Shown: positions 15,065 to 23,820, counted from the first letter of the stretch. The stretch is DNA of 50,969 bases from Dysgonomonas sp. HGC4 (GCF_001261715.1 NZ_CVRU01000195.1:1-50969), one strand, 5' to 3'. Notes: a model not told the origin generated them from the sequence alone. Program-made: numbers and translations.

Positions 15065-15970
15065 ATGGCAAATGTTTATAGAGAAGTCTGGACTGGTGAA
15101 GTAATTAAAGCCTTTGAATGGGGTCTTAAAGATACCTTTCTTGATGGGGTACAAGATTACAGTAGACATGTAACAGGAAATGATGAAGTACAAGCAATCC
15201 ATTCTATTTATTTCGGTGTTCGTCCTGATGTTTTGATCAATAATACTACATATCCTATCTCCATTCAAGAGCTGGATGGTGACGATATTACTATCACATT
15301 AGATAAATATCAAACAACAGTAACACCCATTACGGATGATGAACTGTTTGCCTTATCATACGATAAGATCAAAACGGTTAAAGATTCGCATTCTGATGCT
15401 ATTGTTGAAAACAGGCTGAGAAAAGCTGCACATGCATTAGCTCCTTTGAATCATGACATTCAACACCCCGTTTTGTTAACAACTGGTGAGCTTGTGGGTA
15501 ATCGCAGACGCTTACGCTGGGAAGATATTATTAATGTACGTTCAGCCTATGCTAGAGCAAAAATTAAGATTGAAGGTTTACGCTTTATTCTTTGCCCTGA
15601 TCACGTTAACGATTTGTTAAATGAAGAAAAATCATTGTTTGGTAAAAGCTATGCAAACTTTCAAGGTGGTGTTATCACTAATCAGCTAGGTTTTGAGTTC
15701 AGAGAATATGAGCTAAACCCTTACTACAATGTAGCGACAAAAACAAAAGTTTCGCTGGGTACTATTCCTGATGATGATGTACACTCTCAAGCTTCTTTTG
15801 TTTTTCCTCTCAAAAAAACAGGTCGTGCTACAGGCTTAACCAAAATGTACTGGTCAGAAGCAAAGAACGACCCAACGATGCAACGCAATCTCGTTTCTTT
15901 TCGTAACTATTTTATTGCTATGCCTCTTGTATTAGAAGGCTTTGCTGCAATTATATCACCTAAATCATAA
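15065..15970 (+). CDS. Major capsid protein
   Basis: A 301-aa protein directly after the protease/scaffold gene, in the invariable position of the HK97-fold major capsid protein. It starts ANVYREVWTGEVIKAFEWG, has TPITDDELFALSYDKI and RYILC-like strands, and ends with NYFIAMPLVLEGFAAII. These resemble major capsid proteins annotated in Bacteroidetes Mu-like phages. No separate decoration gene is evident unless it is the following 111-aa gene. Confidence 0.85.
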   Translation: MANVYREVWTGEVIKAFEWGLKDTFLDGVQDYSRHVTGNDEVQAIHSIYFGVRPDVLINNTTYPISIQELDGDDITITLDKYQTTVTPITDDELFALSYDKIKTVKDSHSDAIVENRLRKAAHALAPLNHDIQHPVLLTTGELVGNRRRLRWEDIINVRSAYARAKIKIEGLRFILCPDHVNDLLNEEKSLFGKSYANFQGGVITNQLGFEFREYELNPYYNVATKTKVSLGTIPDDDVHSQASFVFPLKKTGRATGLTKMYWSEAKNDPTMQRNLVSFRNYFIAMPLVLEGFAAIISPKS

Positions 15971-15976
15971 AACGCT

Positions 15977-16312
15977 ATGACAGCTACAGCAGAACAAATT
16001 GAAAAAGGCAAAGAAATAGCCAAAGACTTAAAAGTCAAAAAGCTTTATCTAAATGATAAAGGTGAGTTTTTCACGTCTCAGAACCTTGCAAGCTTATCAG
16101 TGAAAGCAGACAAAAAGAAGTATACCACGCTCGACTATTCAACTACATCACTGGCATCTGCAGATGAACTTGAAGAGCTTGCACAAATATACGCACTTGA
16201 AACTGTAGAAGAAGTTGACGAGATTCTTGATGTTGAGCTAGAAGGTGAAGGGCGTCGTGAAATAATAGAAGCTTGCGAGACTCGCAAACAACAACTTCAA
16301 AACCCTGAATAA
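15977..16312 (+). CDS. Hypothetical virion-operon protein (111 aa)
   Basis: An acidic 111-aa protein (MTATAEQIEKGKEIAKDL...) with LYLNDKGEFFTS near residue 25 and a Glu-rich helical C-terminus (LEELAQIYALETVEEVDEI). It lies 6 nt after the capsid gene and 2 nt before the sheath gene. Function unknown; a head-tail joining or capsid accessory role is suggested by position only. Confidence 0.7.
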   Translation: MTATAEQIEKGKEIAKDLKVKKLYLNDKGEFFTSQNLASLSVKADKKKYTTLDYSTTSLASADELEELAQIYALETVEEVDEILDVELEGEGRREIIEACETRKQQLQNPE

Positions 16313-16314
16313 TT

Positions 16315-17559
16315 ATGACAAGTTTACGTGGAGTCACAATAAAAGAAGGCAGAATAGGCACAAACGTTGCAGGCGATAACCGAGAATTTGGTTTAATCTG
16401 CAACGGTGTAGCCGTGGCTGGAAAGGCTTTGCTGTCTACAACTTATAAACTGTTGCGTCCATCCGATGCAGAAGCAATTGGAATTGATGAAGCGTACGAC
16501 ACAACAAACAAAGTAAGAGTATACAGGCACATTACAGAGTTTTACCGCCGTGCTGGTGAAGGGCGTGCATTGCACATTCGCTTAGTACCTCAAACCGTAA
16601 AGCCTGCAGAAAAGATTGCAGATGCAAAAGCATTGATTATTGATGCTGAAGGCAGAATTTCCGATTTAGGCGTTGCGTACAATCCTGTTGCACCTTATAC
16701 CGATACTTTGGTTGATGGTATAAATGCAGATGTGAGAGCAGCAATACAACCCTTACAAAATTTAGCGGTGTGGGCTGATGAACACGATATGCCTTTACAC
16801 GTATCGCTTGAAGGTCGTGCAATGGGTACTGATCTATCAACCGTTATTGATCTGAGAGCCTTAAAAGTAGGTGAAGCAACACTGGAAGCTACAAAGGTTA
16901 CTTTGATTGCTGGTCAAGATTGGACGTATGCAGATACCCTTGATGATCTGGGCAAAAAATTTGCCGATGTAGGCACATTTTTAGGTGTTATTGCTTCTCA
17001 AGCTTGGAACAGAAACCCAGCAGAAGTTGCAACACAGAACCTTACTGATGCAACCCGTAATATCTGGGTTGTCGGTGGTTTGAGTTCACATAAAAAATAC
17101 AGTGAAGTATTTGATAACCTCGAAACACTGAACGCAAAAGGGTACGTCTTTCCTATTCGCTATCAGGGCTTATCGGGTTACTGGTGGAATGATGGTCACG
17201 TGTGTGCTCCTATTGTCTTAGATAACTTAGGAAACATCAACCAACACACTATTTACTACAGTCATACAATGGATGAAGCAAAGCGTGCTTTGCGGTTGGT
17301 CTATCTGCCTGAAGTGAAAAAGCCAGTGCAGCTTGAGAAAGGCAAACTGCCTGCTACAATAGTAGGTTATTTTGATGCAATAGGCGATCAGAGATTTAAT
17401 CAGTTAGCAGGTAGTAATCTGATTTCAGAAGGCAAAACATACACCGATGCAGATAGTGATCTGTTGATAGAAAAGACGCTTAAAATACGCTTTGCAGTTG
17501 TACCAACAGGGTGTGTTAATGAGATAATTGGTACTATAAATCTTAAAAATCAAGCATAA
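16315..17559 (+). CDS. Contractile tail sheath protein (DUF2586-like)
   Basis: A 414-aa protein with sheath-like features: N-terminal GVTIKEGRIGTNV, an internal domain with VSLEGRAMGTDLSTVIDLRAL, LGVIASQAWNRNPAEV, and the C-terminal NRMVYLPEV-like and KIRFAVVPTGCVNEI strands. DUF2586 proteins are the sheath of Bacteroidetes contractile phages. Followed after 2 nt by the tube gene, the normal order. This makes the phage a myovirus. Confidence 0.85.
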   Translation: MTSLRGVTIKEGRIGTNVAGDNREFGLICNGVAVAGKALLSTTYKLLRPSDAEAIGIDEAYDTTNKVRVYRHITEFYRRAGEGRALHIRLVPQTVKPAEKIADAKALIIDAEGRISDLGVAYNPVAPYTDTLVDGINADVRAAIQPLQNLAVWADEHDMPLHVSLEGRAMGTDLSTVIDLRALKVGEATLEATKVTLIAGQDWTYADTLDDLGKKFADVGTFLGVIASQAWNRNPAEVATQNLTDATRNIWVVGGLSSHKKYSEVFDNLETLNAKGYVFPIRYQGLSGYWWNDGHVCAPIVLDNLGNINQHTIYYSHTMDEAKRALRLVYLPEVKKPVQLEKGKLPATIVGYFDAIGDQRFNQLAGSNLISEGKTYTDADSDLLIEKTLKIRFAVVPTGCVNEIIGTINLKNQA

Positions 17560-17561
17560 CA

Positions 17562-17972
17562 ATGGCTAGAATAAGAAGATTAGGAGAAGTGTATTCAGCT
17601 GGTGATGTAACCGTAACCCTTGATAATAATTATAACATTGACCCTTCAGCAATCAGTTACGGTTACGAATATGCACATGAGTATCAGAGAGGGCTTAGAC
17701 GAGAGCCACGAGGCTGGCGAATGGGGCAGAAAGATCAGGAAGGTAGTATAACACTGCCTTTGGATATGTCAACAGAACTGGAAAACAAATATGGTGATCT
17801 AGCATTTATAAGACCATTTCCTATAAATGTAGCATTTGCCAATGCTGAGAATGAAATGATTTACGATCGTGTCTGGGCTAAGTTTAAAGGAAACAAAAGA
17901 AACGTCACAGGCGATGGAGAGCTTGAAAACGAATACGAATTATTTATAATATCAATCGACTTAAACATATAA
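17562..17972 (+). CDS. Tail tube protein
   Basis: A 136-aa protein after the sheath, beta-rich, with AGDVTVTLDNNYNIDPS, a basic RGLRREPRGWRMGQKDQEGS turn and IRPFPINVAFAN. Size, position between sheath and tail chaperone, and predicted beta content fit the inner tube subunit of contractile tails. Confidence 0.8.
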   Translation: MARIRRLGEVYSAGDVTVTLDNNYNIDPSAISYGYEYAHEYQRGLRREPRGWRMGQKDQEGSITLPLDMSTELENKYGDLAFIRPFPINVAFANAENEMIYDRVWAKFKGNKRNVTGDGELENEYELFIISIDLNI

Positions 17973-17977
17973 AAACA

Positions 17978-18313
17978 ATGAGTGATAAATTACCCGAAGG
18001 CATTACTGCAGAAATGATTGCAAATGCAAAAACTAAATACGGTCAAAATAAAGTGAAGCTAATCGATCTACCAATTGATGAAGATAACACAGCCTATAAA
18101 ACAGTTTTAGCTACTGTTCCAACACGTGCTATTATCGGTCAATATATGCGATGGGATGCTAGCGACCCTAAAAAAGCTCAAGAGATTCTGGTTAAAAATT
18201 GCTTGCTGTCTCACAAAGACGAAGTTTTAGCCGATGATGGGCTTTTTTACGGGGCATTAAACAGTTTGTCTGAACTTATACCAGTTCGGAAGGGTATCAT
18301 AAAAAACTGCTAG
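17978..18313 (+). CDS. Tail assembly chaperone, short form
   Basis: A 111-aa protein (MSDKLPEGITAEMIANAKTKYG...) with RAIIGQYMRWDASDPKKAQEIL, between tube and later tail genes, where lambda gpG-like tail chaperones lie. The stop TAG (18311-18313) follows the slippery heptamer A AAA AAC at 18301-18307, so a fraction of ribosomes should continue in the -1 frame to 18552 and make the long form. Chaperones of this type bind the tape measure protein during tail assembly. Confidence 0.85.
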   Translation: MSDKLPEGITAEMIANAKTKYGQNKVKLIDLPIDEDNTAYKTVLATVPTRAIIGQYMRWDASDPKKAQEILVKNCLLSHKDEVLADDGLFYGALNSLSELIPVRKGIIKNC

Positions 18314-18359
18314 AGCAACTACCTAGAATACCTAGTATAGACAACTTAGATAGTTGCTC
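18301..18359 (+). promoter_or_regulatory. Programmed -1 frameshift signal (heptamer plus stem-loop)
   Basis: A AAA AAC in the zero frame (ATA AAA AAC TGC TAG) is a canonical X XXY YYZ slippery site. A 5-nt spacer separates it from a perfect 9-bp stem GAGCAACTA (18313-18321) / TAGTTGCTC (18351-18359), an ideal stimulatory element. Confidence 0.88.
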
Positions 18360-18552
18360 GCAAAAAGGTGATTTTGAAGCACTCTTTTACATGACAGATG
18401 CTATGATCAGGTTCTACTTCAAAGAGAACCCTGATACATTGAATGATTTTGAGTATATAAAAAGATATAGAGAACTGACTTGGCTCTCAAACGAAGGTTT
18501 TTTAACAGGTATGAAACCACAGGATAAAAAGGAAAAAAGATATGAATTTTGA
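18307..18552 (+). CDS. -1 frame extension of tail assembly chaperone (long form)
   Basis: After slippage at 18301-18307 the reading frame continues as LLEQLPRIPSIDNLDSCSQ... for 81 codons and stops at TGA 18550-18552, 11 nt inside the following gene. The fusion (17978-18307 joined to 18307-18552) would be about 191 aa. The extension has no ATG near its beginning, contains a helical FEALFYMTDAMIRFYF segment and ends KKEKRYEF. It explains the otherwise empty 228 bp before the next start. Confidence 0.85.
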   Translation: MLEQLPRIPSIDNLDSCSQKGDFEALFYMTDAMIRFYFKENPDTLNDFEYIKRYRELTWLSNEGFLTGMKPQDKKEKRYEF

Positions 18553-19147
18553 TTTCTCAGGCAGATACACAAACGCTTTTGGCTATGTAGCTACTAATGT
18601 AAGCAGTAAACTTGCTGAAGCAGGTTTTCAAACAGCTTTAGAGCGAAATGATAACAAGTATCAACAATCTGTATTTGTCAAAGATAAAAATATCAGCTTC
18701 GATGAAGTGCTTTTGTACAATGATTCTGAAGAATACCTATTTGCCTATCGTGTACTTGCTGAAGAATACAATCAGGTTTTTGCCACGCCTCCCATGTTTA
18801 GCCTTACCCGATCAAAAAAGCTGGTAACGACTCTTTTAAATGACAGCGATATTGAGGTAACTGAACGCTATTCAACAGAGCCGTGGCAAATCACTTGGAA
18901 AGGCTTACTTATCGACATGGAGAACCACCAGTTCCCAATTGATCGGATGGAAGCTATAAACGATATATTCGAAGTAAACAGTGTCTGGAAAGTATCTAGT
19001 GAGATACTTGCAGCACTCAAAATCAACTCAATTATTATACTGGATGTGAGTATAGAGTTTGTAGAAGGCTATGAAGATACAATAGCCTATACTTTTACAA
19101 CACGTGCTACAAAATCAGCCGAATATCAACTTATAAACGAAAACTAA
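18542..19147 (+). CDS. Phage tail/baseplate protein (DUF6046-like)
   Basis: A 201-aa protein (MNFDFSGRYTNAFGYVATN...) with TPPMFSLTRSKKLVTTLLN and a long beta-rich C-terminus. Similar proteins are found between the tail chaperone and the hub in Bacteroidetes phages, where a LysM/gp53-type baseplate connector is expected. The start overlaps the frameshifted chaperone frame by 11 nt. The precise role is uncertain. Confidence 0.7.
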   Translation: MNFDFSGRYTNAFGYVATNVSSKLAEAGFQTALERNDNKYQQSVFVKDKNISFDEVLLYNDSEEYLFAYRVLAEEYNQVFATPPMFSLTRSKKLVTTLLNDSDIEVTERYSTEPWQITWKGLLIDMENHQFPIDRMEAINDIFEVNSVWKVSSEILAALKINSIIILDVSIEFVEGYEDTIAYTFTTRATKSAEYQLINEN

Positions 19148-19178
19148 GGTTACACACCTTTTTATCAAATAACGGATT

Positions 19179-20195
19179 ATGAAAAAAATACTATTAACAT
19201 CGTGTGCTATGCTAATGTTCCTCAATATGTCTGCAAATGTGACGCTGGGAAATGTGTTGCTAAAGAATATCAACCAGTTTGAAATTGATGAGAATATTCT
19301 TGAAATGTCGAACACTGCAAAGATTACCATTCCACGCAATTATGGTAAACTGAAAGGAAAAGCAATACTTGAACAAATAAAAGCTGGTGATAAAGTAACG
19401 CTTGAGGCTGGTTATGACAATGTTTTCAATCGTGAGTTTACAGGCTATATCAGAGAAATAGAAAGTGATATACCTCTTATCATTCATTGCGATGACGAAA
19501 CTTACCCACTCAGACAAACTAATTTTATCAAAAGCTATCAATCTGCAACACTCAAGCAAATACTTACTGATATTATACCGTCAACTATGACTTTTGAATG
19601 TCCTGATGTCAATATTGGCAAATATCAGATTGACAATGCCAGTGCCTTTGCCGTGATGCAAGATTTAATGAAAACATACGGTTTATACAGTCGCTTACAG
19701 GATGGAAAAATAAATGTAGGGTTAGCATACGATTTCGGAGATAAAACCACAACTCACATTTATACAATTAATTCACCTGCAGACCGACCTTTCACCACAA
19801 ATGTAAAAAAGAACGATCTGAAATTTAAACGAAAAGAAGATTTTAAAGTACGTTACAAAGCTATTTCGAACAATCCAAATGGAAAGAAAACAACCGTTAT
19901 AGTAGGAAATAAAGAGAAAGAAGCCTCAGAACGTACACTAAACTTTGCTGGTCCGCTTACTGAAAGCCAGCTACGTGAAAGGGCTTTAGCTGTAATGGCA
20001 AAAACGGTATACGATGGTTACACAGGTGATATTACAGGCTTTGGATTACCTCTCACACATGCTGGTGACTCGCTTGATATTCGGGATGCCTTAGAACCTG
20101 AGCGAGCTGGCAGGTATCTTATTGAGAAAGTGAATATAACATTTAATGACTCATCAGGCTATTCACGCAAAAACACACTAAGCTTTAAGGTGTGA
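19179..20195 (+). CDS. Baseplate hub protein (gpD/gp44-like)
   Basis: A 338-aa protein of the late-control-D/Mu gp44 hub type: FEIDENILEMSNTAKITIPRN, GDKVTLEAGYDN, FTGYIREIES, and the C-terminal AGDSLDIRDALEPERAGRYLIEKV. The hub closes the tail tube and holds the spike. The first ten residues MKKILLTSCAMLMFLNMSA look like a signal peptide, which makes no sense for a virion protein; an internal start at the Met in CAMLMFL, or simple coincidence, is more likely. Confidence 0.82.
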   Translation: MKKILLTSCAMLMFLNMSANVTLGNVLLKNINQFEIDENILEMSNTAKITIPRNYGKLKGKAILEQIKAGDKVTLEAGYDNVFNREFTGYIREIESDIPLIIHCDDETYPLRQTNFIKSYQSATLKQILTDIIPSTMTFECPDVNIGKYQIDNASAFAVMQDLMKTYGLYSRLQDGKINVGLAYDFGDKTTTHIYTINSPADRPFTTNVKKNDLKFKRKEDFKVRYKAISNNPNGKKTTVIVGNKEKEASERTLNFAGPLTESQLRERALAVMAKTVYDGYTGDITGFGLPLTHAGDSLDIRDALEPERAGRYLIEKVNITFNDSSGYSRKNTLSFKV

Positions 20196-20239
20196 TTTAA
20201 CGCATTATTTTGAAGCGAGTCGATAAAAGACACGCAAAG

Positions 20240-20283
20240 ACTTTGTAAAGCGATTATAAACGATTTTAAAGATAGTTTAAAGT
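20240..20283 (+). repeat. Ten-bp phased TTTAAA repeats upstream of spike gene
   Basis: CTTTGTAAAG, CGATTATAAA, CGATTTTAAA and GATAGTTTAA follow each other with a 10-bp period and end at the ATG of 20284. This is the only sizable gap inside the rightward operon. Similar to the arrays at 13887, 28389 and 33467. Confidence 0.45.
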
Positions 20284-20832
20284 ATGTCAGGACAGCTAGA
20301 GCAAGCTATATCATTAGCAATACAAGCACAATCACAAAGATCACAGATAAAAACAGTAAGCTGGGGTGTGGTTACAGAGGTAACAGAAACAACCTGTACT
20401 GTAGAACGTGACAACGCTCCAACATTGTACGGTGTTTTGCTCAATGCAATTGATGATGATCTGCAAAGCTATGTAACAGTATATCCTCTTTTGAATAGCA
20501 ATGTACTGGTTGGCATAGTTGAGAATCTGAAAACAGAAGCTGTCATACTTAAATGCTCTGAGGTTGAAAAGATCAAAGTAAAGATAGGAACGCAAACATT
20601 ATACATAGATAAGGAAGGTTTTATATTCAATGCTGGTGATAATAAAGGCTTAGTCAAAATTGTTGAATTGGTTGACTGGATGACAAAGCTACATACAGAT
20701 ATACAGACACTGAAACAACTCTTATTAACACACCCTGTAACGGGTAACGGCAATCCTCTTGCTTTGATCTTCAACCCTACTATCGAATCACCAACTATCG
20801 ACATGTTCGAAAACAAAAAGATAACACAATGA
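20284..20832 (+). CDS. Baseplate spike/gpV-like protein
   Basis: A 182-aa protein with a helical N-terminus (AISLAIQAQSQRSQIKTV), an OB-like stretch WGVVTEVTETTCTVERDNAP, LYGVLLNAIDD and short strands LKCSEVEKIKVKIG suited to a beta-helical spike. Position after the hub and before gp25/W-like gene agrees with the membrane-piercing spike (gpV, Mu gp45). The start of the next gene overlaps by 4 nt (ATGA). Confidence 0.75.
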   Translation: MSGQLEQAISLAIQAQSQRSQIKTVSWGVVTEVTETTCTVERDNAPTLYGVLLNAIDDDLQSYVTVYPLLNSNVLVGIVENLKTEAVILKCSEVEKIKVKIGTQTLYIDKEGFIFNAGDNKGLVKIVELVDWMTKLHTDIQTLKQLLLTHPVTGNGNPLALIFNPTIESPTIDMFENKKITQ

Positions 20833-21149
20833 TTGGCATTTTGGTTGATGAAAACAATGAGCTTAAAATCACTGTAAAAAGAGATGCAAACGGTATGATA
20901 ACACAAGGTTTGCAGCTTGATAATATTGATTTTCAGCGTTGCAAATTCATTATAGTAGCTCAGAAAGGCGAATTTAAACAAGTGCCTACGCTGGGGCTTG
21001 GTATAGATAACTATTTAAAGAAACCTATAACATCACACAGCAGGCAGCAATTTATCACAGAGCTAAAGTCTGAGCTATCCAGTGACGGTATAACAGCCCC
21101 TATCAGAGTCGATGGTAACGATATTTCAAAATTTGATATAGATATATAA
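20829..21149 (+). CDS. Baseplate wedge protein (gpW/gp25, Mu gp46-like)
   Basis: A 106-aa protein with LQLDNIDFQRCKFIIVAQKGEFKQVPTLGLGIDNYLKKPI, matching the gp25/gpW fold in which early strands lead to a conserved glycine-rich PxxGxxxxxYL segment. Part of the baseplate wedge. ATGA overlap with the spike gene. Confidence 0.78.
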   Translation: MIGILVDENNELKITVKRDANGMITQGLQLDNIDFQRCKFIIVAQKGEFKQVPTLGLGIDNYLKKPITSHSRQQFITELKSELSSDGITAPIRVDGNDISKFDIDI

Positions 21150-21151
21150 TT

Positions 21152-21619
21152 ATGAAACAATATTTTATAGATAAGTGCATGCAGTACCTGCTTAGTATTT
21201 GTACAGGTCTTTTGCTGGCTGTTGAAACTTCACTGCTGTTTTTTATACCCTGCCTTGCTGCAACGGCTTTAGATGTGTGGTCTGCATACTGTCTGGGCAA
21301 AAGGGTACATATCAAATATCCTGAACGATCAGACGGTAAATTTAAAAGCGAATACAAGTTCAGGATAATGTATACCATGATTGTGGCTTTCATACTGATT
21401 ATTCTGGCAAATTATGTGGATATGTATGTAATCAAAAATACAGATGCTGCAGTACGCTTTGTTTTAGCTGCTTTTTTCATCTATCAGGGTATATCCATAC
21501 TTGAGAACTGGAGTTCTGAGAATGATGATAAGAGAGCGAAAGTTTTACAAAAAGTACTGGTTAACAAAGCTGAAAGACATTTTAATGTTGACCTGAGCGA
21601 TTTAAAAAAGGAGGACTAA
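21152..21619 (+). CDS. Phage holin (holin_4 / TcdE-like)
   Basis: A 155-aa membrane protein with hydrophobic segments near residues 11-45 (LLSICTGLLLAVETSLLFFIPCLAATALDVWSA, here described over more than one helix), 73-88 and 95-113, and a charged C-terminus. The layout resembles toxin-secretion/lysis holins of Bacteroidetes phages. It stands immediately before the muramidase and spanin genes, forming a lysis cassette inside the tail operon. Confidence 0.8.
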   Translation: MKQYFIDKCMQYLLSICTGLLLAVETSLLFFIPCLAATALDVWSAYCLGKRVHIKYPERSDGKFKSEYKFRIMYTMIVAFILIILANYVDMYVIKNTDAAVRFVLAAFFIYQGISILENWSSENDDKRAKVLQKVLVNKAERHFNVDLSDLKKED

Positions 21620-21623
21620 CAAA

Positions 21624-22217
21624 ATGGCGAAAGTTGAATTATTAGCCCCTTTTATCAAAAAATGGGAAGGCGGTTTTGTGAATGATCCGATTGACAGAGG
21701 CGGTGCAACTAACAAGGGTATAACACTTCGTACTTTTATTCATTACCGAAAACTAAAAGGATTACCGACTCCGTCCATTGAAGACCTAAAGAACATTTCA
21801 GATGAAGAATGGATGGATGTACTGAAAATAATATTCTGGGATTGTTGGCAGGCTGATAAGATCAGCAATCAATCAATAGCAAACATCTTGGTAGATTGGG
21901 TGTGGGCTTCAGGCGTTCATGGTATTAAAATACCTCAAACAATACTGGGTGTTAAAGCTGATGGAATTGTAGGTAAAAACACATTAGCAGCATTGAATGT
22001 CTTTCCTTCTGAGAAGTTATTTAATCTGATATTTCAAAGAAGAGCAGACTTTATAAACGGTATTGTTAACCGATCTGTTGAAGCTTATGAAAAGAAGATC
22101 GGACGCAAAGCAACCGAAAAAGAACTGCTTGCAAATACGCAAAAACGATTCTTAAACGGATGGTTAAACCGCTTAAACAGCATAAAATTTACAGAACAAT
22201 GGGAAAAATATTCATAA
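21624..22217 (+). CDS. Endolysin: GH108 N-acetylmuramidase
   Basis: A 197-aa protein with the GH108 signature WEGGFVNDPIDRGGATNKGI, where Glu15 in KWEGG is the catalytic acid, followed by the peptidoglycan-binding (PG_binding_3) part with LGVKADGIVGKNTLAALN. It cleaves the glycan backbone of peptidoglycan. No signal peptide, so export depends on the holin. Its 3' end overlaps the spanin start by 19 nt. Confidence 0.92.
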   Translation: MAKVELLAPFIKKWEGGFVNDPIDRGGATNKGITLRTFIHYRKLKGLPTPSIEDLKNISDEEWMDVLKIIFWDCWQADKISNQSIANILVDWVWASGVHGIKIPQTILGVKADGIVGKNTLAALNVFPSEKLFNLIFQRRADFINGIVNRSVEAYEKKIGRKATEKELLANTQKRFLNGWLNRLNSIKFTEQWEKYS

Positions 22218-22696
22218 TAGGGCTTTGCTTTATCGGTCTGGTAGCTTGTAAGACTCAAGCCCCTACTTATACACCACCGATACAAATACCAGTTTTTACG
22301 AAAGAAAAGGTAACAGAACGCTTAGTTCCCTATGCTTTACCTGCAGACAGTACTATTATAACAGCCTTATTTGAGTGTGACAGCCTCAATAAGGTGAACA
22401 TGAAAATGTTTGAAGAACTCAAAGCAAGAGGTCTGATCTCAAGCTTTTCTTTTGAAAACGGGATATTAAAGTTTCGTCTGATACAGCCCCCAGATACAAT
22501 TTATATACAGGTAACAGACACTATAATAGAACGTGATAAACCGATCACCTATTACATACCATCACAGCCTCTTGTGGTCTATAAACAAACAGATAAGCAG
22601 GTTGTAGAAGGCTGGTTTGGTAAAATATTCATGTGTTTATTAGGGCTGGGGTCAATCATTGGAGTAATAGTATTTATATGGAAACGAAAGTTTTAG
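22199..22696 (+). CDS. Putative unimolecular spanin (lipoprotein with C-terminal membrane anchor)
   Basis: From the ATG at 22199 (better than an upstream TTG/GTG-type start) the 165-aa protein begins MGKIFIIGLCFIGLVACKT, a lipoprotein signal with lipobox LVAC (Cys17). A periplasmic stretch of about 115 residues follows, and the C-terminus has a membrane helix (MCLLGLGSIIGVIVFIW) ending KRKF. Outer-membrane lipid anchor plus inner-membrane helix in one chain is the layout of u-spanins such as T1 gp11, which fuse the two membranes in the last step of lysis. Position right after the endolysin supports this. Confidence 0.72.
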   Translation: MGKIFIIGLCFIGLVACKTQAPTYTPPIQIPVFTKEKVTERLVPYALPADSTIITALFECDSLNKVNMKMFEELKARGLISSFSFENGILKFRLIQPPDTIYIQVTDTIIERDKPITYYIPSQPLVVYKQTDKQVVEGWFGKIFMCLLGLGSIIGVIVFIWKRKF

Positions 22697-22953
22697 ACGG
22701 TCAATCTACTATTGATATTGCAATACAAACAGGTGGCTCTGTAGAGTCGGTTTTTGATCTGGCTATAAAAAACGGCTTAAGTATAACCGACTCTCTAAGC
22801 CCTTCGCAGGTGCTTACAAACCCTGTAGTAACTAATGCTTTGGTGTTAGAATATTACAACATGAAAGGGCTTAGACCTGCAACAGATACAGATAGCGAAA
22901 CAGAACAAGGCATTGAGTTTTGGTATATAGAACATGACTTTATAGTTAGTTAA
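22678..22953 (+). CDS. LysM-like tail protein (gpX-like)
   Basis: The ATG at 22678 gives 91 aa and overlaps the spanin gene by 19 nt. QSTIDIAIQTGGSVESVFDLAIKNGLSIT resembles the LysM-like repeat of small tail proteins (gpX family) that join hub and tube. Beta-alpha-alpha-beta pattern, acidic. Followed 3 nt later by the J-like baseplate gene. Confidence 0.65.
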   Translation: METKVLDGQSTIDIAIQTGGSVESVFDLAIKNGLSITDSLSPSQVLTNPVVTNALVLEYYNMKGLRPATDTDSETEQGIEFWYIEHDFIVS

Positions 22954-22956
22954 ATT

Positions 22957-23820
22957 ATGGCACGTACAATAGCAGAAATAAAAGCAGATATAACAGGCAG
23001 GTTTACTGCACACCCTACTATCATCAATATGTATGGGCTTAATCCTGATCGAACATTCGAACAGCAATTTTCGCCTGTAAGCCTCGAAAGCATTTTGTTT
23101 TATATCGTTGCTGCATCTATGTGGACGCTTGAAGTTCTATTCGATAATCTTGTAACTGAGATAATACGAATAATAGACAACCTTAAGCCTCACACCGCAC
23201 GATGGTACGCAAATAAAGCAAAGCTGTTTCAACTAGGTCACAACCTGATACCAGATACAGACCAGTACGATAATGCAGGCTTAACAACAGAAGAAATAGA
23301 AGCTTCACGGATTATTGCACACAGTGCAGTAGTCTCTTTTCAAAAGCGTTTGGTTCTTAAAGTTGCTAAAAATGCAGGTGACGACCTTGCACCTATTTCT
23401 CCTGTTGAATTGAATGCTTTCGAAGATTACGTCTTTCGTGTGAAAGATGCAGGAGTTCAAATTGAAATAATAAGTAAAGAAGCTGATAAGCTGAAATTGA
23501 GACTGCATGTACATTTCAATCCTTTAGTTCTCAATTCAAACGGTCAGCGTTTAGATGCTGCGAGCGATACACCTGTTGCCGATGCTATAAGGCTATTTCT
23601 TAAGAATCTACCTTTTAACGGTGTTTTTGTACCAGCCTTTCTGGTTGATGCTTTACAGCGTGTTGATGGTGTTGTTGTGCCTACTATTACGCTCGCAGAA
23701 TATAGATATAACAATCAAACAGGTGATATAGGTATTATATATCAACCCTATGCAGGTTATATGCGTATAGCTGATGCTGATTTAGAAATTACTTACGAAG
23801 CACAGAGCGAAATATTATGA
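22957..23820 (+). CDS. Baseplate assembly protein J-like
   Basis: A 287-aa protein with ARTIAEIKADITGRFTAHP, SILFYIVAASMWTLEVLFD, RWYANKAKLFQLGHNLIPDTD and VADAIRLFLKNLPFNGVFVPAFLVDALQRVDGV; this last part is the typical gpJ C-terminal domain. These wedge proteins link the hub region to the tail fibres. Overlaps the next gene by 4 nt. Confidence 0.8.
   Translation: MARTIAEIKADITGRFTAHPTIINMYGLNPDRTFEQQFSPVSLESILFYIVAASMWTLEVLFDNLVTEIIRIIDNLKPHTARWYANKAKLFQLGHNLIPDTDQYDNAGLTTEEIEASRIIAHSAVVSFQKRLVLKVAKNAGDDLAPISPVELNAFEDYVFRVKDAGVQIEIISKEADKLKLRLHVHFNPLVLNSNGQRLDAASDTPVADAIRLFLKNLPFNGVFVPAFLVDALQRVDGVVVPTITLAEYRYNNQTGDIGIIYQPYAGYMRIADADLEITYEAQSEIL

Noticed and set aside
19179-19235. Signal peptide on the hub protein
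   Set aside because: Virion baseplate proteins are assembled in the cytoplasm; the hydrophobic start is more likely part of the first strand or a wrong start codon.
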